A DNA stretch of 64,000 nucleotides from the NCBI GenBank assembly GCA_964539025.1, contig CAZIFA010000001.1, positions 248,001 to 312,000 on the forward strand, in the 5' to 3' direction. The position numbers and the translations under genes are program-made. Within the stretch, counting starts at the first letter, position 1, and each line of letters starts with the position of its first letter. Source of the DNA: Micavibrio_A sp964539025. Its GTDB lineage: Bacteria; Pseudomonadota; Alphaproteobacteria; Micavibrionales; Micavibrionaceae. This document shows, piece after piece, positions 26,479-35,108 of the stretch. Below the pieces are notes generated by a model that saw only the letters and a list, made by a program, of their open reading frames with translations, made no database searches and had not been told where the DNA came from.

Positions 26479-27065
26479 TCAAAACGCTCGTTCTTGCATC
26501 TCACAACAAAGGCAAACTCAAAGAGTTTGATACTCTTTTGAAAAGCCTAGTCGGGGAAGTAAAATCTGCTGCTGAACTGGGTCTGATAGAACCGGAAGAA
26601 ATCGGGACCACATTTCTTGAAAACGCGACTATGAAGGCCGTGACGGCAATGAAGGCCTGCGGCCTGCCGTGCCTGTCTGACGATTCCGGTCTGTCGGTCA
26701 ACGCGCTGAACGGCGATCCCGGCGTTTATTCCGCCGATTGGGCTGGACCCGACAAGGATTTCAAAAAGGCGATGGGCATGATCCATGAACGGCTGGCCAA
26801 TGCCGCCGACCGTTCCGCTTATTTCACCTCTGTCCTCGTTCTGGCGTACCCCGATGGGCGAATTGAACACTTCGAAGGTAGCGTCAACGGCCAGATTGCA
26901 TGGCCGCCGCGCGGGGTTGAGGGCTTTGGATATGACCCTATATTCGTACCGGAAAAGTATGATAAGAGTTTTGGTGAAATGAGCGCGGATGAAAAACACA
27001 AAATTTCACATCGCGCCAGAGCCGTTGAAAAATTCATAACCTATCTAAAAGGAGAAAAATCATGA
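26475..27065 (+). CDS. rdgB: Non-canonical purine NTP pyrophosphatase (RdgB/HAM1)
   Basis: This enzyme hydrolyses dITP and XTP, keeping deaminated purines out of DNA. Family blocks are LVLASHNKGKLKEF, LSDDSGLSVNALNGDPGVYSA, the FGYDPIFVP segment and SHRARAVEKF near the C-terminus. Size (196 aa) is typical. Its 5' end overlaps rph and its 3' end overlaps the OsmC-like gene by four bases, so translation of all three may be coupled. Confidence 0.96.
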   Translation: MIKTLVLASHNKGKLKEFDTLLKSLVGEVKSAAELGLIEPEEIGTTFLENATMKAVTAMKACGLPCLSDDSGLSVNALNGDPGVYSADWAGPDKDFKKAMGMIHERLANAADRSAYFTSVLVLAYPDGRIEHFEGSVNGQIAWPPRGVEGFGYDPIFVPEKYDKSFGEMSADEKHKISHRARAVEKFITYLKGEKS

Positions 27066-27511
27066 GTGGCATCGCAAGAAAAGCAAAAGCAATCTGGAAG
27101 GGTTCGGGCAAAGAAGGCAAAGGCACACTGGACACGCAAAGCGGCGTTCTGAAGAATCAGCAATATGCCGCCAATTCCCGTTTCGAAAACGGCATCGGCA
27201 CGAACCCTGAAGAATTGCTCGCCGCTGCACATGCGGGCTGCTTTACGATGGCTCTGGCCTTTGGTTTGGGCAAGGCGGGTTTTACGGCGGATGAACTGAC
27301 GACCGATTGCGCCGTCACGGTTGCGCCCGATGGCGCCGGTTTCACCATCACGAAATCGGAACTCACACTCAGCGCAAAAATCCCGAACATCACGCAAGCG
27401 CAGTTCGATGAAATTGCGGCTGGCGCAAAAGCAGGCTGCCCGGTTTCGAAGCTCTACAAGTGTGAAATCACACTGAACGCCACGCTGGCTGGCCAGAGCA
27501 AGGCTGCTTAA
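27062..27511 (+). CDS. OsmC family peroxiredoxin
   Basis: OsmC-type proteins reduce organic hydroperoxides with a pair of cysteines. Both are present: Cys60 in LLAAAHAGCFTMALAF and Cys126 in AGAKAGCPVSKLY. The N-terminal ARKAKAIWKGSGKEGKGTL is typical of the OsmC/YhfA branch. The gene overlaps rdgB by four bases. It stands between rdgB and hemW, which are often direct neighbours in this class, so it may be an insertion into that order. Confidence 0.9.
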   Translation: MSGIARKAKAIWKGSGKEGKGTLDTQSGVLKNQQYAANSRFENGIGTNPEELLAAAHAGCFTMALAFGLGKAGFTADELTTDCAVTVAPDGAGFTITKSELTLSAKIPNITQAQFDEIAAGAKAGCPVSKLYKCEITLNATLAGQSKAA

Positions 27512-27520
27512 AAAAACAAT

Positions 27521-27622
27521 CACCCTCTCCCCCACGGGGAGAGGGAAGGGGTGAGGGGGAATGGATAAAACTTTCGAAATTATATCCCCCTCACCCAAAC
27601 CCTCTCCCCAAAGGGGCGAGGG
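27521..27622. repeat. Family-2 palindromic repeat at the 5' end of hemW
   Basis: Two palindromic half-elements (CACCCTCTCCCCCACGGGGA and CCCTCACCC with CTCTCCCCAAAGGGG) enclose the hemW start codon. The right half is translated as residues 9-21 of HemW. The same family is found inside ygfZ at 47812. Confidence 0.8.
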
Positions 27623-28760
27623 CTTTGGCGTTTACGTCCATTGGCCGTTCTGCGCTTCCAAATGCCCGTATTGCGATTTCAATTCGCATGTTGTCGAGAC
27701 CATCGATCATGAGGCTTGGCGCAAGGCTTATACGTCCGAAATTTCATATTACGCCGATCTAACCAAAGACCGCACGGTGACGTCGGTGTTTTTCGGCGGC
27801 GGCACGCCATCCTTGATGGAGCCGAAGACGGTCGAGAGCATCATCAGCGATATCCAAAAAAACTGGCGCATATCGAACGATTGCGAAATCACGCTGGAGG
27901 CGAACCCGACTTCTGTCGAGATCGAGAAATTCAGATCGTTTCGACAGGCGGGCGTGAACCGCGTATCTATCGGCGTACAATCTTTGAAGGAACAGGATTT
28001 ATCGTTTCTTGGACGCAAGCACGATGCAGAGCAGGCGCGGCATGCCATCGACACGGCGGCAGACGTCTTTGACCGTTATTCTTTCGATTTGATTTATGCG
28101 CGACCCGAGCAAACCGTAAAAGAATGGGAGGCAGAATTGCGCGAGGCTTTAACGCTGTGTCGCGATCATTTGTCGCTGTACCAACTCACTATCGAAAAAG
28201 GCACGCCGTTCTATATGCAGCACGAGCGCGGCGATTTCAAAATTCCGGATGAAGAACTCGCGGGTGATTTGTATGAGGTAACGCAGGATATTCTGGAAGC
28301 CGAGGGCATGCGCGCCTACGAAGTTTCCAACCATGCGAGGGGCGGCAAAGAATCCACGCACAATTTAACCTACTGGCGCTACACCGATTATGTCGGCATC
28401 GGCCCCGGCGCGCACGGGCGCATTACAGTGGATGGCGTCAAGCAGGCGACGCGCGGCCATCGGGCGCCAGATATATGGCTGGACAAGGTCGCGGTGCAAA
28501 ATCACGGCGGACATGAATTCGAAGCGTTATCGCACAAGGATCGTTTTGTTGAATGCCTGATGATGGGCCTGCGTCTCGAAGAAGGTATTCCTGTTGCGCG
28601 ATTGGAATCTGAAGGCGGCAAAAAATTCACAGACCTCATCGATCCCAAAAAAATAGAAGCCCTTCGTGGGGAAGGGCTTCTGGAATTCGATGGTCAGACC
28701 TTGCGGGCGACAAAGCAAGGCCTGCAAAGATTAAACGGCGTTTTGTCTTATCTGTTGTGA
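27561..28760 (+). CDS. hemW: HemW, radical SAM heme chaperone
   Basis: HemW is a radical SAM protein related to oxygen-independent coproporphyrinogen oxidase but acting in heme delivery. The iron-sulfur motif CxxxCxxC is present as CASKCPYCDF (Cys31, Cys35, Cys38). GGGTPSLM, EANPTSVEIEKF and GVNRVSIGVQSL are the normal core blocks, and the C-terminal HemN_C region is present. The first 21 residues, including the likely start codon, come from a family-2 repeat (PSPKPSPQRGEG), an odd N-terminus. A perfect 11-bp inverted repeat lies in the 3' part at 28655-28681. Confidence 0.9.
   Translation: MDKTFEIISPSPKPSPQRGEGFGVYVHWPFCASKCPYCDFNSHVVETIDHEAWRKAYTSEISYYADLTKDRTVTSVFFGGGTPSLMEPKTVESIISDIQKNWRISNDCEITLEANPTSVEIEKFRSFRQAGVNRVSIGVQSLKEQDLSFLGRKHDAEQARHAIDTAADVFDRYSFDLIYARPEQTVKEWEAELREALTLCRDHLSLYQLTIEKGTPFYMQHERGDFKIPDEELAGDLYEVTQDILEAEGMRAYEVSNHARGGKESTHNLTYWRYTDYVGIGPGAHGRITVDGVKQATRGHRAPDIWLDKVAVQNHGGHEFEALSHKDRFVECLMMGLRLEEGIPVARLESEGGKKFTDLIDPKKIEALRGEGLLEFDGQTLRATKQGLQRLNGVLSYLL
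28655..28681. repeat. Perfect hairpin inside hemW
   Basis: AGAAGCCCTTC and GAAGGGCTTCT form a perfect 11-bp stem with a GTGGG loop, inside the coding region. There is no T run behind it, so it is not a standard terminator. Confidence 0.7.
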
Positions 28761-28761
28761 C

Positions 28762-29136
28762 TTATCGCCGTGCTTGCGGTCCTTTAGGAACCGGCGTCGC
28801 TACGATGGTATATCCGTCTCTGCCCACGGCAGAACCTTGTATATAAAGACCTCCCTCACGCGCATAGGGGCCAACAAATCTAAAACTCAGGCCATCGTTT
28901 TTATTGATTGCATCAAGGGCGTGCGCGGTTGCTTTTGTCAACGATTCTGCATCTTCTTTGTTACCTGTAAAACCAGTAAATGCTAGAACAAGGCCACCAT
29001 TGTCGGGATCTTTTTCACTTTGAAAACTTCCCAATTTATAATCGCAGTCACAGGCGCTGGCTCTAAATTGGTCAGCCATCACTCTGGGCTGTAAGGTATC
29101 AACCGCACCAAGAAAAGTTACAATAAGTTCTGTCAT
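28762..29136 (-). CDS. Hypothetical protein, 124 aa
   Basis: Unrecognised soluble protein. It begins MTELIVTFLGAVDTLQPRVM and includes an unusual ACDCDY segment and GGLVLAFTGFTG. The shape suggests a small alpha/beta domain. The ATG at 29136 has GGGG eight bases upstream; a GTG four codons before is less likely. It is convergent with hemW, with only one base between the stops, and is slightly AT-rich compared to it. Confidence 0.6.
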   Translation of the reverse strand: MTELIVTFLGAVDTLQPRVMADQFRASACDCDYKLGSFQSEKDPDNGGLVLAFTGFTGNKEDAESLTKATAHALDAINKNDGLSFRFVGPYAREGGLYIQGSAVGRDGYTIVATPVPKGPQARR

Positions 29137-29199
29137 AGCATACCCCACATAAGATTATGGAACATTGCACGCTGTGGATTTTCCGTCAATTGTAATTTT

Positions 29200-30249
29200 T
29201 TAACGCGCTATAGGAGTGCCTGTTGCCGCGCCCGCCGCTGGCTGTACATTCATCAGGCTGCCGAAATCCGTGCCGTTCAGCGTGACGTTGCCGTCTTTGC
29301 CGAATACGACATCATACGACTTGCTTGCCGCATCGCCCTGAACCGGACGGCCCATGCCGGACACAGCGCTCACGCCCAAGATGCCTTGCAACAGTTTGGC
29401 GCGAACATTCGGGCTTGCCGTGATCATCGCCTGTTGCAATTGCGCGTTCATGGAATCCAGCCCCTTGATATTCGCCATCACACGCTCGGGCGCGCCGAAC
29501 AGGAACGAGAACACGTTGTAGAAATCGGGATAGCCGCCTTGCGGACGGTTCTTCACCTGTTCTTTTGTCATCGCCGTTTTGGCGGCGCGATCCGCGATGT
29601 TGGTGTTGAGCGTGATTTCGGGGAGCGTTCCCTTAAACGTTGTCGTGGCGTCGTAGAAGGAAATATTGTTCAACGTCGCTTTGGCCGAGCCTGTATAGGC
29701 TTCCGGATCTTTTTCGGTGAGCAGGGACGAGAAGTTCAACGCGCCCACCGTTGCCGTGCTCTGGTCGATCAGGTTGTTCAGGCGGATATTGCCGAGATTG
29801 GCGTTGAGCGAGGTGAAATGGCCGAGCTTTTCATTCCATGTGCCGGATGCCGTTTGCGTTCCGATATCGGTTCTGAATTGTTCGGCGCCGCCAACATTGA
29901 AACTGCTGATCGGCGTGGGCAGGGCGACGGACACTTTCCAGTCATTTGCGCCATCGGGTGTTGCGTTCACCGCCACCATGCCGATTTCGGATCTAATACC
30001 TTCCGCGTCCGTATAGGTAATGTGGGGAAGGGTCAGCGCGTAATAGCCGCTGGCTTTTTCCACCGTGATCGCGCCCTTGGTGTCGAGGCGGCAGCCGTTT
30101 TTCAGCGCCATGGCCTTTTGGTTTTCGAGAAATCCTTCGATCTGGCCTTTGAGGATTTGTGCTCTAGCATCGGTTTCGGGCGTCATTTGCGCGAAAGCCT
30201 GCGGGGCGAAGAGGAGCATCAGGAGGGCAAGAAGGGCGAAATGTTTCAT
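29200..30249 (-). CDS. Periplasmic hypothetical protein, 349 aa
   Basis: A clear signal peptide (MKHFALLALLMLLFAPQAFA) precedes a mature protein dominated by beta strands with many Thr and Asn, for example GYYALTLPHITYTDAEGI and NLGNIRLNNLIDQS. This pattern resembles large periplasmic or surface proteins of the DUF945/DUF2125 kind, but I cannot assign it firmly. Near the C-terminus, SYDVVFGKDGNVTLNGTDF is repeated strand material. It is divergent from the helicase gene, with 129 bases between starts. Confidence 0.7.
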   Translation of the reverse strand: MKHFALLALLMLLFAPQAFAQMTPETDARAQILKGQIEGFLENQKAMALKNGCRLDTKGAITVEKASGYYALTLPHITYTDAEGIRSEIGMVAVNATPDGANDWKVSVALPTPISSFNVGGAEQFRTDIGTQTASGTWNEKLGHFTSLNANLGNIRLNNLIDQSTATVGALNFSSLLTEKDPEAYTGSAKATLNNISFYDATTTFKGTLPEITLNTNIADRAAKTAMTKEQVKNRPQGGYPDFYNVFSFLFGAPERVMANIKGLDSMNAQLQQAMITASPNVRAKLLQGILGVSAVSGMGRPVQGDAASKSYDVVFGKDGNVTLNGTDFGSLMNVQPAAGAATGTPIAR

Positions 30250-30378
30250 AATCTAAATCCTTTAATCTATGAGCCAACGATGGCACGGCGGCCCGGTTCC
30301 CGAATATTACGGGGAAATATGCCTTCTTTATGGCCTTAACTGTTTGAAATTGCAACTTTGTGGCGTTACATAACTCTT

Positions 30379-33225
30379 ATGAATGTCACAAACAGCGCGG
30401 TAAAGACGGAAGGGCGGGTCACGGCTGTCCTCGGGCCTACCAACACGGGGAAAACCCACTTTGCCATCGAACAGATGCTGAGCTTTCAGACCGGGTGCAT
30501 CGGTTTCCCGCTGCGCCTGCTCGCGCGTGAAAATTATGATCGCGTGTGCGAGAAAAAGGGCAAGGCCAATGTCGCACTGGTGACGGGTGAGGAAAAGATT
30601 ATCCCGCCGAATGCAAAATATTTCCTCTGCACCGTGGAATCCATGCCGATCGAACAGAGTTTCGAATTTCTGGCCATTGATGAAATTCAGCTGTGCGCCG
30701 ATCCAGACCGCGGCCATATCTTCACTGATCGCCTTCTTCGCGCGCGGGGAACAGAGGCGACGATGTTCATGGGATCGGACACTATCAGCCATATCCTGCA
30801 CAATCTTGTGCCGCATATTGAGATTGTCACACGGCCGCGTCTGTCGGTTCTGGAATATACCGGCTTTAAAAAACTCACGCGTCTCAATAAACGCACGGCC
30901 ATTGTCGCGTTTTCCATCGATGATGTCTATGCGATTGCGGATTTAATCCGTCGTCAGCGCGGCGGCACGGCGGTTGTGCTCGGCGCACTTTCCCCACGTA
31001 CCCGCAATGCGCAGGTGGAGATGTATCAATCGGGCGAAGTCGATTTCATGGTGGCGACGGATGCTATCGGCATGGGCCTCAACATGGATATCGATCATGT
31101 CGCGCTCGCCGCCACACGCAAATATGACGGCGAAAAACCCCGTCCGCTCACCACGGCGGAATTGGCGCAGATCGCTGGCCGTGCCGGGCGCTATAAAAAA
31201 GACGGCACATTCGGCGTGACGGGCAATGTCAAAGACCTCGATCCCGATGTCGTGGGCGCCATCGAAAAACACGAATTTGATTCATTGCAGAATATTCACT
31301 GGCGCAATTCTAATCTCGATTACCATTCACCGCTGGCATTGCTCCGTTCCTTGGAACGATCCTCCGGTAAATCCATGCTGCAAAAGGGCCGCCCGTCGGA
31401 TGATTATCTGACGCTTGCCCATGTGATTGATCGTGACGATATCCTCGCGCTGGCCGATGGTGAATTCGCGGTGAAGCTTCTTTGGGATGTCTGCCAAATC
31501 CCGGATTTCAGGAAAACCCTCACCGAAACGCATCAGGAGTTGGTGGCCGAAATTTACAGGCACTTGCGCGAAGATGAAACCGTTCTGCCCGAAGACTGGA
31601 TGGAAGATCATATTAGAAAACTGGATTCCATCGAGGGCGATGTCGACACATTAATGGCCCGCATCGCGCATGTGCGGACATGGACCTATGTTACGCACCG
31701 CGCCGACTGGGTGGCCGACCCCGATCATTGGCGCGGCCGCACGCTCAAAATTGAAGACAAACTGTCCGATGCCCTGCATGAGGCGTTAACAAAGCGGTTC
31801 GTGGATAAGCGTTCGACCGTCCTTCTGGGCGCGATGGAAGAGGGGACAACCCTTCTGGCGGGCATTAAAAAGGACGGCGAAGTGGTCGTGGAAGGCCAGA
31901 GAGTGGGCCAATTGAAGGGTTTTCGCTTTTATCCGGACGAGACTTCGGGTAGAGAAGAGTTCAAAGCAATCATGACCGCCGCCAGACAGGCGCTGAAACC
32001 GGAAATAGGAAACCGACTTTCTATGATTTTGAAGTCCGAAGACAAACAATTCAAACTCGCCGATGATGGCAAGATTTTGTGGCAGGCCGATGCGACGAAC
32101 CCACTGTCCGGCGAGCCGGTCGGACGCATCAAAAAAGGCGATCTGCTGTTAAAGCCGCGCGCGGATGTGACAGATTCAAATCTGCTCGATGGACAGGATA
32201 AAAACGCCATTGGCGAAAAACTTCAGGAATGGCTCGACCGTCATATTCACTTCTCGTTGGAACCGTTGTTTAAACTTACGGGCGGCGATGATCTGAACGC
32301 ACAGGCACGCGGTATCGCGTTCCAGTTGCAGGAAGCGCTAGGCATTTTGCCTCGTTCGAACCTCGAAGATTTGATCGCAGGTCTAGATGAAGAAGGCCGT
32401 AAAGCGCTTCGTGCTCGCAAGGTTCGTATGGGTCCGCTGCTGGTGTTCCTTCCTGAACTAAACAAACCCGCCGCCGTGCGTCTGCGCGCGATTTTGCTGA
32501 CGTTGTGGCAGGGAAAAGAACTACCTGCCGATGTGCCCAAAGACGGCATCGTCTCTTTCACGGTTGCCGATAAAAATGTCGATGCGGATTATTACCGTTC
32601 CATCGGTTACCCGGTTTACGGCCCGCGCTCGATCCGCGTCGATATGCTGGATCGCGTTGTCTGCGCTGTCTATGACGGCGCGAAAGACGGGCAATTCAAG
32701 GCCGAACATAAAATGGCCGAATGGCTTGGCTCGAACATTCTCGATCTGTATGCCGTGCTGGAGGCCATGGGTCACAAGATGATTCATGATCCCGCTACTG
32801 AAAAAGCTTCTACAGTGTCATCCCCCGACTTGATCGGGGGATCCACGGAATCTGCACCGGTGGCTCTGGATTCTCCGGTCAAGCCGGAGGATGACAAGGC
32901 GGTGGTTGCGGAAATCAAAGCCAAGCCGGAACTCGCCACCTTCCGCCTGAAACGCGGCAAAGCAAATGCAGAGCGCAAGCCGCGCCCGGAAAGATTTGAA
33001 AAATCCGATAAAAAAGAAAAGAAATTCTCGAAAGATAAAAAGCCGTTCAATGAACGCAAAAAGGACGACAAGAAATTTTCTAAGAAGAAAGAGGGCGGAC
33101 GTCCTAAGAGCGAAGATCGTGATGACAGGGAAGACCGCGTTTATTCGAGCAAGCCGCAAAAATTCGAGGATTCACCCTTCGCGATTTTGCAAAACATGAA
33201 ACTCAGTAATGAGAAGAAATCCTAA
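30379..33225 (+). CDS. Suv3-like ATP-dependent RNA helicase
   Basis: This is a superfamily 2 helicase close to mitochondrial SUV3, common in alphaproteobacteria and probably active in RNA turnover. Walker A is GPTNTGKTHF (about residues 19-28), Walker B is AIDEIQLC (about 100), and motif VI is AELAQIAGRAGRYKKDGTFG (about 260). The C-terminal 110 residues are Lys/Glu-rich and disordered, a likely RNA-binding tail. Residues about 813-839 (VSSPDLIGGSTESAP and onward to KPEDD) are encoded by an in-frame 81-base family-1 repeat. I start at the ATG at 30379; an upstream TTG is less likely. Confidence 0.92.
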   Translation: MNVTNSAVKTEGRVTAVLGPTNTGKTHFAIEQMLSFQTGCIGFPLRLLARENYDRVCEKKGKANVALVTGEEKIIPPNAKYFLCTVESMPIEQSFEFLAIDEIQLCADPDRGHIFTDRLLRARGTEATMFMGSDTISHILHNLVPHIEIVTRPRLSVLEYTGFKKLTRLNKRTAIVAFSIDDVYAIADLIRRQRGGTAVVLGALSPRTRNAQVEMYQSGEVDFMVATDAIGMGLNMDIDHVALAATRKYDGEKPRPLTTAELAQIAGRAGRYKKDGTFGVTGNVKDLDPDVVGAIEKHEFDSLQNIHWRNSNLDYHSPLALLRSLERSSGKSMLQKGRPSDDYLTLAHVIDRDDILALADGEFAVKLLWDVCQIPDFRKTLTETHQELVAEIYRHLREDETVLPEDWMEDHIRKLDSIEGDVDTLMARIAHVRTWTYVTHRADWVADPDHWRGRTLKIEDKLSDALHEALTKRFVDKRSTVLLGAMEEGTTLLAGIKKDGEVVVEGQRVGQLKGFRFYPDETSGREEFKAIMTAARQALKPEIGNRLSMILKSEDKQFKLADDGKILWQADATNPLSGEPVGRIKKGDLLLKPRADVTDSNLLDGQDKNAIGEKLQEWLDRHIHFSLEPLFKLTGGDDLNAQARGIAFQLQEALGILPRSNLEDLIAGLDEEGRKALRARKVRMGPLLVFLPELNKPAAVRLRAILLTLWQGKELPADVPKDGIVSFTVADKNVDADYYRSIGYPVYGPRSIRVDMLDRVVCAVYDGAKDGQFKAEHKMAEWLGSNILDLYAVLEAMGHKMIHDPATEKASTVSSPDLIGGSTESAPVALDSPVKPEDDKAVVAEIKAKPELATFRLKRGKANAERKPRPERFEKSDKKEKKFSKDKKPFNERKKDDKKFSKKKEGGRPKSEDRDDREDRVYSSKPQKFEDSPFAILQNMKLSNEKKS
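32816..32896. repeat. Family-1 palindromic repeat inserted in frame in the helicase gene
   Basis: This 81-bp element (27 codons) starts TGTCATCCCCCGACTTGATC and ends CCGGAGGATGACA. It lies between the folded helicase part and the Lys-rich tail and keeps the reading frame open. Confidence 0.9.
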
Positions 33226-33227
33226 AT

Positions 33228-33310
33228 CGTCATCCCGAACGCGAAGCGGAGGGATCTTGGGCTTGTCCGCTTTGCCAAAGATTCCTCACCCTAAAGGGTT
33301 CGGAATGACG
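33228..33310. repeat. Family-1 palindromic repeat after the helicase gene
   Basis: This is an 83-bp copy from CGTCATCCCGAAC to GTTCGGAATGACG, starting just after the helicase stop. Its right end contains the ATG that starts the Rap1a-like gene. Confidence 0.85.
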
Positions 33311-33691
33311 TTATTGTGTATACTGCTTTCTGTGCTTCCCGCTCACGCGCAGGAAGATTCCGCAGGCCTATTTTCCGCCGCTTATTTGCACGAGCTTTGC
33401 AGGAGCGATCCAAAAGGCAAGGAAGTGGTGAAGGGCGGACATACCGCCTGTCAGGCTTATATCGCGGGCGTTATCGATTATCACAAACTGATGAAATCGC
33501 TGGGCACCGCGCCGCTGATCGATTTTTGCGTGCCCAACAAGGAATCGATGAGGCGTCTGCAGAATATCGTCTGGGTCTATTTGGCCAAAAACCCGCAGCA
33601 CGGGGAATTTCTGGCATCACCTGCTGTAACACTCGCGCTCTATGAATATTATCCCTGCCGCGTGCCTAAAAAATCAGGGCGAAAACACTAA
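33305..33691 (+). CDS. Rap1a/Tai-like exported protein
   Basis: A short signal peptide (MTLLCILLSVLPAHA) is followed by the Rap1a/Tai pattern: a helix with LHELCRS, GHTACQAYIAGVIDY, then DFCVPN, and a C-terminal YYPCRVP. The four cysteines fit two disulfides. Rap1a proteins of Serratia are periplasmic immunity proteins for type VI amidase effectors, but many relatives occur without an effector, as here, so a general periplasmic role is just as likely. The start ATG lies in the right end of a family-1 repeat. The stop overlaps that of the convergent permease by four bases. Confidence 0.7.
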   Translation: MTLLCILLSVLPAHAQEDSAGLFSAAYLHELCRSDPKGKEVVKGGHTACQAYIAGVIDYHKLMKSLGTAPLIDFCVPNKESMRRLQNIVWVYLAKNPQHGEFLASPAVTLALYEYYPCRVPKKSGRKH

Positions 33692-34740
33692 ATATTTAAA
33701 AGAATGCCCAGAATTATAATTTGCGGCAAGGTCACAAGCGGTAAGAAGAGGGCAATCTTCCATGATTTTGTTGCCTCACGCATTACCATGATTTCCGTGT
33801 AATCCGTCGAAACCCCCGCCATCAGGAAGGCAAAGGCATTTCCGGGTGCGGAGGCACGCGTGACAAGGTCGGCGGCGATGGGTGATGATCCTTCGGAGCA
33901 AACTTCTAAAACTGTGGCGAAGAACACGGTGGCCAGCATGCCAAGCGCGGTCGGTCCGAAATATTCCGAAAAGGTTTCTGGATCAAAAAATACGCGTAAA
34001 AGCGAAGCCAGCACAATCCCGAACAACAGCCAGCGCACAACCATCTTGGAATCCGTCAGTCCACCTTTGAGCATGTTCGCGATCAGGTTTTTATTCCATG
34101 TAACCTGCTTCAATTGCTTTTTTGCCTCGGGGAAAAATTCAAATCCTTCGGGCATGTCGAACGCGTTGGGATTGGCCGGTAAAACCTTGCGTCCAACAAG
34201 CCAGTCGAAAATCAGGCCGGAAATAAACGCGATTACGGCGGACAGGACGATAAATACCAACGTTAGTTTCAACCCGATCATCGCAATCAGGATAAATGTC
34301 AGGGATATTGAATTCCACGGAGAAGCGATCAGGAACGCCATGACTTGTCCGATACTGGCGCCGCGCTGGTAAATTTTCGTGCCGATCATCAAAATGCCGT
34401 GATTGCACAGATCGAGTAAAACGCCGGCGAGCATCGCGCGAACAATGCCGTTCGCGCCTTTTTTGTTTCCCAGTGCAGACATAACAAATTCACGCGGAAT
34501 ATTGGAGAGCAATGCGAGGAAGAAAATGCCAAGCAGGACACCCCACCATGTCGCATTCACGAACTCATGGATGGAATGAATGTAGGTGTGCAGCCATTCC
34601 GGCCCTGTGTCGAAGCCAAGCATAAAATATAAAAGATAGGGAATGATGATTAACGGCGCGCAGACAAGCATCATCCAGTCACGCCCTTTGGCGTGATTGT
34701 GACAATCATGTTCATTTTTGGCGCAACAGGATTTAGTCAT
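33688..34740 (-). CDS. YraQ/DUF318-type permease with Cys/His-rich N-terminus
   Basis: This is an inner-membrane permease with about eight to ten helices of the YraQ/ArsP-like (DUF318) family; VCSEGSSPIAADLV with the preceding helix is the family's conserved region, repeated in the first half as DLCNHGILMIG. Before the first helix stand Cys5, Cys6, His11, Cys13, His14 and His16, a probable metal-binding tail. The start at 34740 overlaps the end of the CsoR-like gene by eight bases, so the two are translationally coupled. Together they suggest efflux of a metal or metalloid. A longer upstream frame overlaps the regulator and is not the start. Confidence 0.8.
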   Translation of the reverse strand: MTKSCCAKNEHDCHNHAKGRDWMMLVCAPLIIIPYLLYFMLGFDTGPEWLHTYIHSIHEFVNATWWGVLLGIFFLALLSNIPREFVMSALGNKKGANGIVRAMLAGVLLDLCNHGILMIGTKIYQRGASIGQVMAFLIASPWNSISLTFILIAMIGLKLTLVFIVLSAVIAFISGLIFDWLVGRKVLPANPNAFDMPEGFEFFPEAKKQLKQVTWNKNLIANMLKGGLTDSKMVVRWLLFGIVLASLLRVFFDPETFSEYFGPTALGMLATVFFATVLEVCSEGSSPIAADLVTRASAPGNAFAFLMAGVSTDYTEIMVMREATKSWKIALFLPLVTLPQIIILGILLNI

Positions 34741-35014
34741 CGTATTTTTTGAACAGTTCTTTGAGTTCGTCGATTTTTTCTTTGATTTCGGCATCGCTGC
34801 CGCCGCTCAAACCTTCGGCAACGCAGTGATTCAAATGTCGCTCCAGAATGCTCGCTTCCAATCCCTTAATAGCAGAGCGGATGGCGCGGAGTTGGATCAG
34901 GATTTCGGGGCAATGCCGATCCTCCTCGATCATCTTTTTGATACCTGACATCTGGCCGATCACGCGGTTGACGCGCGGCATGTCTTTCGTGTGATGCGGA
35001 ATTTCATGGCTCAT
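34733..35014 (-). CDS. CsoR/RcnR (DUF156) family metal-sensing repressor
   Basis: This is a 93-residue all-helical repressor of the DUF156 family (RVNRVIGQMSGIKKMIEEDR, QLRAIRSAIKGLEASILERHL). The ligand residues follow the CsoR order Cys35, His60, Cys64, and a His at position 3 is also present as in RcnR and FrmR, so the inducer could be Cu(I), Ni/Co, or formaldehyde-like; Cys-His-Cys favours copper. It is first in a two-gene unit with the permease. A matching palindrome lies 10 bases upstream of its start. Confidence 0.88.
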   Translation of the reverse strand: MSHEIPHHTKDMPRVNRVIGQMSGIKKMIEEDRHCPEILIQLRAIRSAIKGLEASILERHLNHCVAEGLSGGSDAEIKEKIDELKELFKKYDD

Positions 35015-35023
35015 AAATTCATA

Positions 35024-35044
35024 ATATACCCCTAGGGGGTATAT
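35024..35044. promoter_or_regulatory. CsoR-type operator palindrome
   Basis: ATATACCCC-TA-GGGGGTATAT is a near-perfect inverted repeat with the C-tract/G-tract typical of DUF156 repressor operators. It lies between the CsoR-like gene and the divergent small exported-protein gene and could control both. Confidence 0.75.
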
Positions 35045-35108
35045 GCACAAGGAAAAAATGGAACTAAAAGCCCTTTCATGCTTAGGTGGCTTTCGAAAGG
35101 GGAAAACC

